A stretch of DNA of 64,000 nt from assembly GCA_963664465.2 (NCBI GenBank), contig CAXXSU010000009.1, positions 1-64,000 of the forward strand, in the 5' to 3' direction. The stretch is from CAVOAK01 sp963664465. GTDB taxonomy: Bacteria > Pseudomonadota > Alphaproteobacteria > UBA8366 > CAVOAK01. A model generated the notes under the pieces. It saw only the letters and a program-made list of their open reading frames with translations. It ran no database searches and was not told where the DNA came from. The position numbers were made by a program, and so were the translations under genes. The number at the start of each line of letters is the position of its first letter. Positions within the stretch are counted from its first letter, which is position 1. Below, in pieces: positions 44,378 to 51,842 of this stretch.

Positions 44378-45831
44378 GAATTGCGCTCGCTGGAAGAGTC
44401 ATCAGGCGTTTGCTGTGTGTTTGCGCCGCCGATCTTTGCCCCAATTCCGTTCATCAAGTCCATGAAATCCGGAAAGCTGGTGGCAATCGCGGCGCCATCG
44501 TCGACCGTGACGGGGGTCGCGGCCGAAATGCCATGGACGAGAAAGCTCATGGCGATGCGATGATCGAATTGGGAGCGCACATGCCCGCCAGTTTGCGTGT
44601 TACTTCCGATCCCTTGGATCTTCAACGTGTCTTCGCCGGCCTCCGCCGTAACGCCGCAACATGCCAATCCCTCCGCCGTCGCTGTCAATCGGTCACTTTC
44701 CTTGACTTTGAGCTCCGCCAGCCCGTGCATGATTGATGTGCCATCGGCGCGGGCCGCGGCAATAGCCAGCACCGGAAACTCATCGATCATTGAGGGGGCA
44801 CGAATCGCCGGCACCTCGACGCCGTGAAGCGCAGAGCTTAGCACAGTAAGGTCTGCAACGGGCTCGCCTGCAAGCATACGTTCATTGCTAAACTCGATAG
44901 CGGCGCCCATTTCAAGGAGCGTCGTAAGCAGGCCTGTGCGCTCTGGATTGACACCGATATTGCGGAGAGTGAGTTCGGATCCTGGAGTAATCAGCGCCGC
45001 CACCAGCGGAAAGGCAGCGGAGCTGAAATCACCTGGAATATCGACCTCAGCTGCCTGCAATTCGGGCTGTCCCGTCAACGCGATCTCACGACCATTGTCG
45101 TTCTCCGTCACTCTTATATCCGCGCCGAAATGCTGCAGCATGCGCTCAGTATGATCGCGCGTCGCTTGGGCCTCAATAACCGTTGTCGTGCCTGGCGAGT
45201 TCAGGCCGGCCAGGAGCACCGCAGATTTGACCTGCGCGGAGGCAACCGATGGGCGGTAGGTTATTGGCAACGGCTCGTCGGTGCCGTGAACTGCTAACGG
45301 GAGCCGTCCGTTATCTCGAGTAATGAACCGTGCGCCAATTCGCGAAAGCGGTTCGATTACACGGTCCATGGGTCGCTGCCGCAAAGAGGCATCGCCGGTT
45401 ACGAACGCGGAAAGCGAATGGCTTGCAAGGACGCCTAGAAGCAGGCGTGCGCCTGTTCCCGAGTTACCCATATCGAGCAGATCGTCGGGCTCTGCAAGCC
45501 CGCCCACGCCAACTCCGTCGACGATCCATGTCGCATCGTCCTGCCGAGAAATTCGGGCGCCAAGCGTGCGCATCGCCGACACCGTGCCCAATACGTCGTC
45601 TCCCTCAAGGAGTCCACGGATGACGCTGCGTCCGACCGCCAGCGTGGCGATAATCAACGCGCGATGCGAGATCGATTTGTCGCCAGGTATGGCGATATCG
45701 CCGGCGAGCGGTCCCGCGGGTATGGACGTAAGCGGTAGCACGTGACGATCCCGGTTCGTCGTGAGAAGGTTGAAAGTAGCCTCGGCCGCCGTGTCTAGCA
45801 CAGAGTGAGGTGGTGCCGGTAGCGTTCGCAT
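44374..45831 (-). CDS. aroA: 3-phosphoshikimate 1-carboxyvinyltransferase (EPSP synthase)
   Basis: About 485 residues with the start at ATG 45831; the frame opens to 45876, and a GTG at 45741 (VLPLTSIPAGPLAG) would give the usual length, so the start is uncertain. Signatures: GDIAIPGDKSISHRALIIAT, LDMGNSGTGARLLLGVLASH, GDASLRQRPMDRVIEPLSRI, KSAVLLAGLNSPGTTTVIEA and LKVKESDRLTATAEGLACCG. It transfers enolpyruvate to shikimate-3-phosphate. The NSGTGARL loop (Gly-Ala rather than Gly-Thr..Ala) has the pattern seen in glyphosate-tolerant class II enzymes, an inference only. It is divergent from the TIGR02300-type gene. Confidence 0.93.
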   Translation of the reverse strand: MRTLPAPPHSVLDTAAEATFNLLTTNRDRHVLPLTSIPAGPLAGDIAIPGDKSISHRALIIATLAVGRSVIRGLLEGDDVLGTVSAMRTLGARISRQDDATWIVDGVGVGGLAEPDDLLDMGNSGTGARLLLGVLASHSLSAFVTGDASLRQRPMDRVIEPLSRIGARFITRDNGRLPLAVHGTDEPLPITYRPSVASAQVKSAVLLAGLNSPGTTTVIEAQATRDHTERMLQHFGADIRVTENDNGREIALTGQPELQAAEVDIPGDFSSAAFPLVAALITPGSELTLRNIGVNPERTGLLTTLLEMGAAIEFSNERMLAGEPVADLTVLSSALHGVEVPAIRAPSMIDEFPVLAIAAARADGTSIMHGLAELKVKESDRLTATAEGLACCGVTAEAGEDTLKIQGIGSNTQTGGHVRSQFDHRIAMSFLVHGISAATPVTVDDGAAIATSFPDFMDLMNGIGAKIGGANTQQTPDDSSSERNS

Positions 45832-45975
45832 TGCCGCCGAAGCGCGCGTGCCCAACGTCGAAATCGCGTGCGGCACAATGACGGCAATACATTCATGAAA
45901 ATTATGCCTTTGACATCTTATGCGAGTTCATGGCAATTGCCGTCGCTCAATCGATGCCGTCCAAGGAGGTTGCTT

Positions 45976-46251
45976 TTGGCAAATCCTGAGTGGGGTATAA
46001 AGCGCGTTTGCCAGAGCTGCGATGTCCGGTTCTATGACTTGCAGCGTGACCCGATCATCTGTCCGAGCTGTGGCACTAAGTTTGATCCAGAGTCCGTATT
46101 GCGCTCACGCCGCAACCGGGCCGCCGCTCCGGCGTCCGCAGCTGCCGCCGCGTCCAAGAAAATAGAGGTTGAAGTTGAGGCCGAGACAGAGGCCGAGAAA
46201 GAGACCGAGACAGAGGCCGAGGCCGAGGCCGAGGATGTTGGACCCTGCTGA
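45976..46251 (+). CDS. TIGR02300-type zinc-ribbon protein, C-terminus truncated by an IS3 fragment
   Basis: 91 residues from the TTG at 45976 with AAGGAGG at 45963-45969; earlier ATGs lack support. The conserved N-terminus is ANPEWGIKRVCQSCDVRFYD and DPIICPSCGTKFDPESVLRS with two CxxC pairs. Next comes an acidic low-complexity stretch of alternating Glu, Ala, Val and Thr. Relatives continue into a long acidic tail; here the last codons DVGPC and stop come from the IS3 end starting at 46239. The protein function is unknown in this family. Its position beside tRNA-Ala and divergent from aroA is the usual alphaproteobacterial one. Confidence 0.87.
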   Translation: MANPEWGIKRVCQSCDVRFYDLQRDPIICPSCGTKFDPESVLRSRRNRAAAPASAAAAASKKIEVEVEAETEAEKETETEAEAEAEDVGPC

Positions 46252-46345
46252 CGAAAGTGGAGACGTCCTGCGATAGGATTTTGATCGCAGGAGGTGCAAA
46301 TGTCGAAGCAGAATGGGAACAAGGGCCGGCGGTTTGATCGGGCCT
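46239..46345 (+). mobile_element. 107-bp remnant, left end of the IS3-family element
   Basis: These 107 bases are identical to the orfA-side end of the IS3 element (minus-strand 7069-6963), from TGGACCC through the orfA ribosome-binding site and its first codons to GATCGGGCCT. After 46345 similarity stops abruptly; the rest of the element and the other end are missing. Perfect identity means the fragment is recent or under gene conversion. Confidence 0.93.
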
Positions 46346-46505
46346 AAGGGTGGAGTTGAGGAAGACGCCTAGCCGTTATTGGACCGCGTCACAGGGCTAA
46401 ACGCGACGTAATGACACCGGGGCGGTGACGGTGCATCGGTTCCACAGCGCTGGGGATTGGAGCATCTTGTTGCCGCATCCGGTGTTCGAATTCAGCATTT
46501 GGTGA

Positions 46506-46581
<76 letters not shown>

Positions 46582-46677
46582 ATTTTTCGCGGCTGACTCA
46601 AATCTCCAAACATGCGACGCAGCCCTGGCCCACTTGAGCATGTGGAGCATGTCGCACCTCACTGATTGGCACCCGGC

Positions 46678-47295
46678 ATGATCGAGCTCTATACCTGGAA
46701 GACATCGAACGGCCGCAAAGCCTCCATCATGGTGGAGGAATGCGGGCTGCCCTACAATCTGCATCCAATCGACATTTCCAAGGGCGACCAGTTCACGCCT
46801 GATTACGTAAAGATAAATCCGAACGCCAAGATTCCAGCGATTGTCGACACCGAAGGTCCGAACGGTGGCCCCTATACCATCATCGAGTCGGGCGCAATTC
46901 TCATGTATCTCGCAGAGAAGACCGGCAGGTTCATGCCGCAGGGGATGGCAGCGCGCTATGAAGTCATCCAATGGCTGATGTTTCAGATGGGCGGCATCGG
47001 GCCGATCTTCGGCCAAGTTCATCATTTCAAACGCGCTGCCAAGGAGCCCGTGCCCTACGCGATCGAGCGCTATTTGACTGAGTGCCTGCGGCTCTACGGC
47101 GTGCTGGACCAGCGCCTCGCAGGCCGGGGCTATTTGGCCGGCGACTTGTCGATTGCGGATTTCGCCACGCTGCCTTGGGTCTATCGACACGTCTGGCAGG
47201 AGGTCGATCTCGCGCAGTTCTCCAACGTCAAACGCTGGTACGACGTCCTGATGGCGCGACCGGCGCTGCAGCGCGGTATGGAAATCCCAGCCTAA
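46678..47295 (+). CDS. Glutathione S-transferase, YfcG/GSH-disulfide-bond reductase-like
   Basis: 205 residues from the ATG at 46678 (MIELYTWKTSNGRKASIMVE). The TSNGRKASI motif at the active-site loop and KINPNAKIPAIVDTEGPNGG are characteristic of the Nu-class/YfcG group, which reduce disulfides using two glutathiones. ESGAILMYLAEKTGRFMP binds glutathione, and the C-terminal domain has GDLSIADFATLPWVYRH. The start has no strong Shine-Dalgarno. It sits just downstream of tRNA-Ala and convergent with the S1C-like gene. Confidence 0.92.
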   Translation: MIELYTWKTSNGRKASIMVEECGLPYNLHPIDISKGDQFTPDYVKINPNAKIPAIVDTEGPNGGPYTIIESGAILMYLAEKTGRFMPQGMAARYEVIQWLMFQMGGIGPIFGQVHHFKRAAKEPVPYAIERYLTECLRLYGVLDQRLAGRGYLAGDLSIADFATLPWVYRHVWQEVDLAQFSNVKRWYDVLMARPALQRGMEIPA

Positions 47296-47380
47296 TGCGT
47301 AGCGGGGCTTCGGCGGCAGTTGCGCCGATGCCGACAGCTCGCGTTAGGGTCGAGCCGTTGCTCCATAAACGTCGAAGCGG

Positions 47381-48358
47381 CTACTGCAGACTCGGCGACT
47401 TGAGATAGTCGTAGCGGCTCGCCGAGGTAACCCGGATTTCCATCCGATCTCCATCGCGCAGGACGGTTAACGGTATCTCGGTGCCGGCACTCCCTAATCC
47501 CCAAATCGTCCGATACATTGTGCCGAGCTCGCTGACGGCGTGGCCATGGACGGCGACCACCATGTCACCGACCTGCAGATCTGCATGCTCTGCCGGACCA
47601 TCATCCACCAGGCCAGCCACTATGAGCTTGTCTTCGGCCTCGGCGGTGAGCATGCCAAGCCAGGGTCGTGGCGGCTTGTCGATTCTGCCCAGCGTCAACA
47701 TATCGTCGAGGATCGGCTTCAGGAGGTCGATTGGGACAACCATATTGCCGTCAGCCGCGGCTCGTTCGGGAATAGAAAGTTGCACAAAGAGCGACCCAAT
47801 GCCCTGTAGCCGCCCCGCACTGTCGATCAGGCCCGTACCGCCCCAATGCGAGTGTGGTGGTGCGATAAATATGGCCTCGTCGATTAGATATTCCCAGTAA
47901 CCCGCAAACTCGCGGATCGAGATCACGCGCGAACCGACCGAATTCTCGCGTCCACCATGTCCGGCGAGAATGACCGGGTCACCTTCGTGCAGATCGCTGG
48001 AATTGCCGAATTCCAAAGACGGCAAGTCAAGCCGTTGCAGCGCTTGCACCAGCCCAAATCCTGTCTCCTGGTCGTAACCGACGACATGGGCGCTTGTGGC
48101 CTGCCCCTTGTGATCGATCAACCAGATGCCGTCCGCTTCCGATATCAGGTAGCCGATGGTCAGCACTAGTCCATCATCTCTGATGACGACGCCATGGCCA
48201 GCCCGTTCGGTCCCCAGCATCGACGCGGTCATGGCATCGTCGGGGATGTGCGCGCGGACAGCAACGATCGAATGCAGTGCATGTTCGAGGTCAAAAGATA
48301 CGTCTTCCGGCTTTGGTGCCGGTCCGACTGGCCTATTGCTGGAGAATGAGTCCGTCAT
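47381..48358 (-). CDS. S1C (HtrA-like) protease homologue with PDZ domain, catalytic triad missing
   Basis: 325 residues, no signal peptide. The trypsin-like fold is recognisable: HGVVIRDDGLVLTIGYLISE, GYDQETGFGLVQALQRLDLP, AGYWEYLIDEAIFIAPPHSH and GGTGLIDSAGRLQGIGSLFV. The His of TN.HV is Tyr or Gly here (LTIGYLI), the Asp of the TDLAVL motif is replaced (TGFGLVQ), and the Ser of GNSGGP is Trp (HWGGTG). So all three catalytic residues appear lost. A PDZ domain follows, with GLVDDGPAEHADLQVGDMVV. The protein is probably a binding or scaffold protein in the cytoplasm. I believe related alphaproteobacterial proteins show the same losses (memory, unchecked). Confidence 0.82.
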   Translation of the reverse strand: MTDSFSSNRPVGPAPKPEDVSFDLEHALHSIVAVRAHIPDDAMTASMLGTERAGHGVVIRDDGLVLTIGYLISEADGIWLIDHKGQATSAHVVGYDQETGFGLVQALQRLDLPSLEFGNSSDLHEGDPVILAGHGGRENSVGSRVISIREFAGYWEYLIDEAIFIAPPHSHWGGTGLIDSAGRLQGIGSLFVQLSIPERAAADGNMVVPIDLLKPILDDMLTLGRIDKPPRPWLGMLTAEAEDKLIVAGLVDDGPAEHADLQVGDMVVAVHGHAVSELGTMYRTIWGLGSAGTEIPLTVLRDGDRMEIRVTSASRYDYLKSPSLQ

Positions 48359-48556
48359 ATCCGCTCCCGCGGTTCATAGGCGATTTGGCGGCGCGGCTCC
48401 GGCAAGTGTCGTGCTTTCCAGAAGCCGTCCAAACGGAGAAATGCAATGACGCAATCACACTTCAAGCGCGTATGCACGGAATGTCCGGCCGATTTTCGAT
48501 CCAAATTGGGGTCAAAGATCGGCGGGAGACATAACCGAGCAGTGTCTTTACGGACG

Positions 48557-49366
48557 CTAAAACAGTAGCAGCGACTTCCAGTATTCCCGGTTCGTCGTCG
48601 ACTGTAACCGGCCGTGTCTAATTTCCAGGCAACTGCGGAACGAAAGCGATTTCATCGAACGACCTGTAATTTCTTTGCAGTTCTCAAATGTCGCGCGGGC
48701 AAGCTCCTTGCCTGCTTCGCTGAAGCCGATGATCCCGCGCTTGTCCAGAACGTCCGTCCAGGCGGATTCGCCATTCGCGACCTCAACATTTCCACGCTTA
48801 GGCAGATTGTTGATCAACATCGCTGTAATTGCCGTGCGCTCGGCGTGGAATCCCTTATCGAAATATTGCTCTGCGGCAGCGCGATAGGGTCCAGTGGCAA
48901 ACGCAAGTTCCTCGGCGCTTTGCGGAAAAAGATCGCCCGGCTGCTCTTCCGGTATCAGCGAGGTCAGCGCGCCAATCTGAATTGCGACACTCTCGGCATT
49001 GAGTTCGTCAAGTTTGCGCTGCTCTAGTTTGGCAATCACCGCGGTATGATTGCGTGCGTAAAACTCGACATAGTCGCGCCCGGGCAGCGTCAACGTCCGA
49101 CCGTCTTTGGTGCTGACGAGAAGGGTGATCACACTGGTTTCGGTTGGCAGGTAGGCAATGCCGTCTTCTGGCTGCGGCCGATTTTCTTGAAGGCAGAAGG
49201 CCGTCAGAAAAGCTGTGCAGAGTCCGTCTTCACAATGAAGCGGCATCGGCTCCGGTGTTGCAGCCAGTCCAAGCGCCTGCGGCGCTGCTGACGCAGTTGC
49301 CAGCGGCAGGACAAATAAGGCCGCAAAGATTGTTCCAAGCAAAACCGAGGCTGAGCGTTTCCACAT
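48557..49366 (-). CDS. Hypothetical exported protein
   Basis: 269 residues from the ATG at 49366 (MWKRSASVLLGTIFAALFVL), with a signal peptide likely cleaved near TASAAPQ. The mature protein has three early Cys in HCEDGLCTAFLTAFCLQ and two late Cys (FENCKEITG, FRSCLEIRHG), consistent with periplasmic disulfides. LLVSTKDGRTLTLPGRDYVE suggests a beta-rich segment, and the rest is helical. I do not recognise a family. It is monocistronic, between the S1C-like gene and hsp20. Confidence 0.72.
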   Translation of the reverse strand: MWKRSASVLLGTIFAALFVLPLATASAAPQALGLAATPEPMPLHCEDGLCTAFLTAFCLQENRPQPEDGIAYLPTETSVITLLVSTKDGRTLTLPGRDYVEFYARNHTAVIAKLEQRKLDELNAESVAIQIGALTSLIPEEQPGDLFPQSAEELAFATGPYRAAAEQYFDKGFHAERTAITAMLINNLPKRGNVEVANGESAWTDVLDKRGIIGFSEAGKELARATFENCKEITGRSMKSLSFRSCLEIRHGRLQSTTNREYWKSLLLF

Positions 49367-49622
49367 ACGTGTTTCCTCCAGTTTGCCGGCACGGCTTTTG
49401 AAGGACGCGCCGACAGTGGTTGCCGGACAAATTCGTGCAGAAACAGCATCGCACCAAGGTTGGCGATCGTCAATTCTTCGCGCCGCTCTTCGCGCCGCCT
49501 GACGCTCGAATAACCTGCTTGAGGCTCGAAAATGAATGTCCGCGAGGCAACCTGATCGTCGTCTGCCGGCGGCGCATAAGTTTGTCGACAAGAATTCGGA
49601 GAAAACGACCGGAAATCATTCA

Positions 49623-49652
49623 CTTGTACGGGGGTTGTGCAGTTCCCACATA
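49623..49652 (+). promoter_or_regulatory. Candidate sigma-32 promoter of hsp20
   Basis: CTTG at 49623 and CCCACATA at 49645 are separated by 18 bases, close to the sigma-32 pattern CTTGAAA-N13/14-CCCCATNT. Position, about 100 bases before an Hsp20 gene, supports it. The match is partial. Confidence 0.4.
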
Positions 49653-49659
49653 GTTTATG

Positions 49660-49748
49660 GAAGGGATGTGTCCCTTTCGGAGGCCAAGTGCTGCTGGGCA
49701 GGCTTGGCAGAGAGTTGCGGCGTGCTCATGAAAGGAGGCGACCGAACC
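49660..49748 (+). promoter_or_regulatory. ROSE-like RNA thermometer candidate in the hsp20 leader
   Basis: AAGGGA/TCCCTT near 49660-49678 forms a first hairpin. Just before the start, CGTGCTC (49721-49727) can pair with the Shine-Dalgarno GAGGCG (49735-49740), leaving the G at 49724 bulged. A bulged G opposite the Shine-Dalgarno and control of a small heat-shock gene are the hallmarks of ROSE elements in alphaproteobacteria. Inference from manual folding. Confidence 0.42.
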
Positions 49749-50234
49749 ATGGCGCGAGCATCGCTTTTCAACAGTCCGTTATTGTTGGGCTTCGAGCATT
49801 TCGAAGACATCGTCGACCAGATCACCAAGAAGTCGGCTGACGGCTATCCGCCATACAATATCGAACAGATTCCTGACGGACGATTGCGCATCACATTGGC
49901 TGTCGCCGGATTTTCCGAAGGCGACCTTTCGATCGAGGTGAGGAACAATCAGCTCGAAGTGAGTGGTGGGCATGCCGGCGATCAAGACGCCAGCAGGGTA
50001 TTCCTACACAGGGGTATTGCCGCGCGTCAGTTCCGACGTGCCTTTGTTTTGGCTGATGGAATTGAGGTAGACAGTGCTGAGTTGACCAACGGTCTTCTCA
50101 ACATCGATTTGGTGCGGCCCGAGCCCAAAGCGCGCGTGCGCAAGGTGGCAATCAAAGCGGCCGGCGGACGCCAGTCGAGTCGGATCTCAGTCGATCCGCG
50201 CGCAGATCACAGCACAGACAAGTCTGACGATTAA
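49749..50234 (+). CDS. Hsp20 family small heat-shock protein (IbpA-like)
   Basis: 161 residues from the ATG at 49749, AAAGGAGG ten bases upstream. NSPLLLGFEHFEDIVDQI is the typical N-terminal arm; the alpha-crystallin domain runs from YPPYNIEQIPDGRLRITLAV through GFSEGDLSIEVRNNQLEVSG to ELTNGLLNIDLVRPEP, ending near the I-x-I-like VRKVAIK. The C-terminal tail is Ser/Asp-rich. It is an ATP-independent holdase for aggregating proteins. A DUF1150 gene follows 10 bases later, the standard alphaproteobacterial pair. Confidence 0.94.
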   Translation: MARASLFNSPLLLGFEHFEDIVDQITKKSADGYPPYNIEQIPDGRLRITLAVAGFSEGDLSIEVRNNQLEVSGGHAGDQDASRVFLHRGIAARQFRRAFVLADGIEVDSAELTNGLLNIDLVRPEPKARVRKVAIKAAGGRQSSRISVDPRADHSTDKSDD

Positions 50235-50244
50235 GGAGGCTGCC

Positions 50245-50460
50245 ATGATCGATAGGAAAAAACTCCGCGAAATGACGAGCCAGGAATTCTGTTTGCTTGG
50301 CGCCGACGAGTTGGCGTACGTCAGGCCAATCGTTTTCAAGGACATGCCATGCTATCTCTTCAGCACCGCCGATGGTCGTCAACTGGGGATTGCCGAGGAT
50401 TATGTCAGCGCGGTGATGGCCGTCCGCCAGCACGACCTTTATCCGGTGAGTGTGCACTGA
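50245..50460 (+). CDS. DUF1150 family protein
   Basis: 71 residues. MTSQEFCLLGADELAYVRPI and DGRQLGIAEDYVSAVMAVRQ are the conserved halves of DUF1150. It follows hsp20 by 10 bases with AAGGAGG before its ATG, so it is cotranscribed and probably heat-induced. Biochemical function is unknown; a link to small heat-shock protein function is inferred from constant linkage. Confidence 0.9.
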   Translation: MIDRKKLREMTSQEFCLLGADELAYVRPIVFKDMPCYLFSTADGRQLGIAEDYVSAVMAVRQHDLYPVSVH

Positions 50461-50530
50461 GCGGCACGGAGAATTCGCGCGCTAAATCTGGCAATGTTCG
50501 GGAGAGGCTTGGCGCCTCGCGGCTTTTGTC

Positions 50531-51013
50531 TTAGCGAATGTTGTGCGCGCTACGCAGCCTGACTCGTCGCATTTTCGCCAATAGAGCACGGAGTTCGCTA
50601 GCATCTTTCGCTGCATGTAGCTTTTCACAAAGTTGTTGGTCGCGCAGCAGACGCGAAATTCGACTCAAGGCCTTCAAATGATCGGCGCCTGCGGCCTCGG
50701 GCGTCAGCAGAAGATAGATCAGACTCACGGGCTTGTCGTCAACGGCGTCGAAGTCGATCGGCGTATCGAGACGCGCGAACAGTCCGTATAGACGGTCGAG
50801 TCCCGGTAATTTGCCGTGGGGAATTGCGAGTCCATTGCCGACACCGGTCGTGCCAAGGCGTTCGCGCTCCAACAGAACGTCGAATATTGCCCGTTCGTGG
50901 AGCGATGTGACTTCGGCCGCGCGTTTCGCGAGTTCCTGCAGGGCTTGCTTTTTCGACGTCACCGGCAGGTTCGCGATGATGCAATGCGGGTCAAGCAGTT
51001 CAGTTAGATCCAT
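50531..51013 (-). CDS. ptsN: PTS IIA-like nitrogen regulatory protein PtsN
   Basis: 160 residues. MDLTELLDPHCIIANLPVTS starts the EIIA-Ntr fold; the phosphorylated His is in GNGLAIPHGKLPGLDRLYGL; LIYLLLTPEAAGADHLKALS and ISRLLRDQQLCEKL close the domain. PtsN receives phosphate from the PTS-Ntr chain and regulates potassium and nitrogen physiology. The HPr (ptsO/ptsH) and hprK genes usually linked to chvIG-rapZ are not in this window. It is last in rpoN-hpf-ptsN. Confidence 0.95.
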   Translation of the reverse strand: MDLTELLDPHCIIANLPVTSKKQALQELAKRAAEVTSLHERAIFDVLLERERLGTTGVGNGLAIPHGKLPGLDRLYGLFARLDTPIDFDAVDDKPVSLIYLLLTPEAAGADHLKALSRISRLLRDQQLCEKLHAAKDASELRALLAKMRRVRLRSAHNIR

Positions 51014-51031
51014 TAAGTGCGCCTACGATGC

Positions 51032-51640
51032 CTATGTCTTGCGACCTGTATCAGGAATGTTATGCGGATCGATCCAGCCAATGTTTCCGTCTTCGCGTCT
51101 ATAAACGGTGTTAAGACCACCGTGAGTCCTGTTGCGAAACATCATCGTCGTTAGTTCACGAAGATCCATTTGCATTACGGCCTCGCCGACGGAAAGCGTA
51201 TCGATTTCGGTTTCGGCCTCGGCAACAACTATTGGCCTGTCATTCTCGGCTGGGGCGTTGTCTTCACTTGTGACCGGTTGTTCAGGCTCGGCAGCGAGAA
51301 CATATTGTTGCGCGCGCTCTGAGTTCTCATAGTTGGCGTGTCGCTTATGATGATCGCGCAGACGGCGCTTGTAACGGCGTAAACGCTTGGATACATGATC
51401 AGTCGCGCCCTCGAACGCTGCGTAGGGATCCTTGGCGACAGCATGCCCTTGGATGACAATTCGCTTGCCGGCGTGGACTGTGATGTCAGCGCGAAACTTG
51501 CGGCCGTCCTTCGATAAGGTCACCTGCGAATCAGTAGCATTCTCGAAATATTTTGCGACGGATGCTGGAAGCGCTTGTTCAATGTGATCACGAAGCGCAT
51601 CGCCCACGTCAAGCTGTTTGCCGGTGACGGAAAGTTGCAT
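51032..51640 (-). CDS. hpf: Ribosome hibernation-promoting factor, long form
   Basis: 202 residues. The N-terminal S30AE domain MQLSVTGKQLDVGDALRDHI ... RADITVHAGKRIVIQGHAVA is followed by a basic linker (KRLRRYKRRLRDHHKRHANY) and, after an acidic spacer, the C-terminal dimerisation domain with MDLRELTTMMFRNRTHGGLN and YRREDGNIGWIDPH. The two-domain long form directs 100S ribosome dimers in stationary phase. It lies between rpoN and ptsN as usual. Confidence 0.95.
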   Translation of the reverse strand: MQLSVTGKQLDVGDALRDHIEQALPASVAKYFENATDSQVTLSKDGRKFRADITVHAGKRIVIQGHAVAKDPYAAFEGATDHVSKRLRRYKRRLRDHHKRHANYENSERAQQYVLAAEPEQPVTSEDNAPAENDRPIVVAEAETEIDTLSVGEAVMQMDLRELTTMMFRNRTHGGLNTVYRREDGNIGWIDPHNIPDTGRKT

Positions 51641-51842
51641 AAGCAGTTGTGTCTAAATCAATTCGCGGCTCGGCGGTTGCGGTTCAAATTTAAGTCGCAG
51701 CGCTTTGCGCTTGGGCACGATAGTGGTGGCCATATCGCAAGTCAACATCCCGCAATTCCGGCGCCCGTCCGCTTCGGATTAGGGTTAGCAATGGGTCGCT
51801 AGAAAGCCAAGCCTGGGACGCATGGATCAGAGATCCCGTCCA

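Larger units (their letters stand above)
49367..49748 (+). other. Leader region of hsp20
   Basis: About 380 bp. The proximal 130 bp hold a possible heat-shock promoter and a structured leader (separate entries). The distal part probably carries the promoter of the exported-protein gene on the minus strand. No other gene is seen. Confidence 0.5.

Noticed and set aside
46130..46240. GAG-rich repetitive stretch considered as a tandem repeat array or CRISPR-like feature
   Set aside because: It is the acidic low-complexity coding tail of the TIGR02300-type protein; units are codon-level, with no spacers.
46346..46505. Other end of the IS3 element after the 107-bp remnant
   Set aside because: The terminal TGGACCC and AAAGTGGAG motif of the opposite end were not found in this interval.
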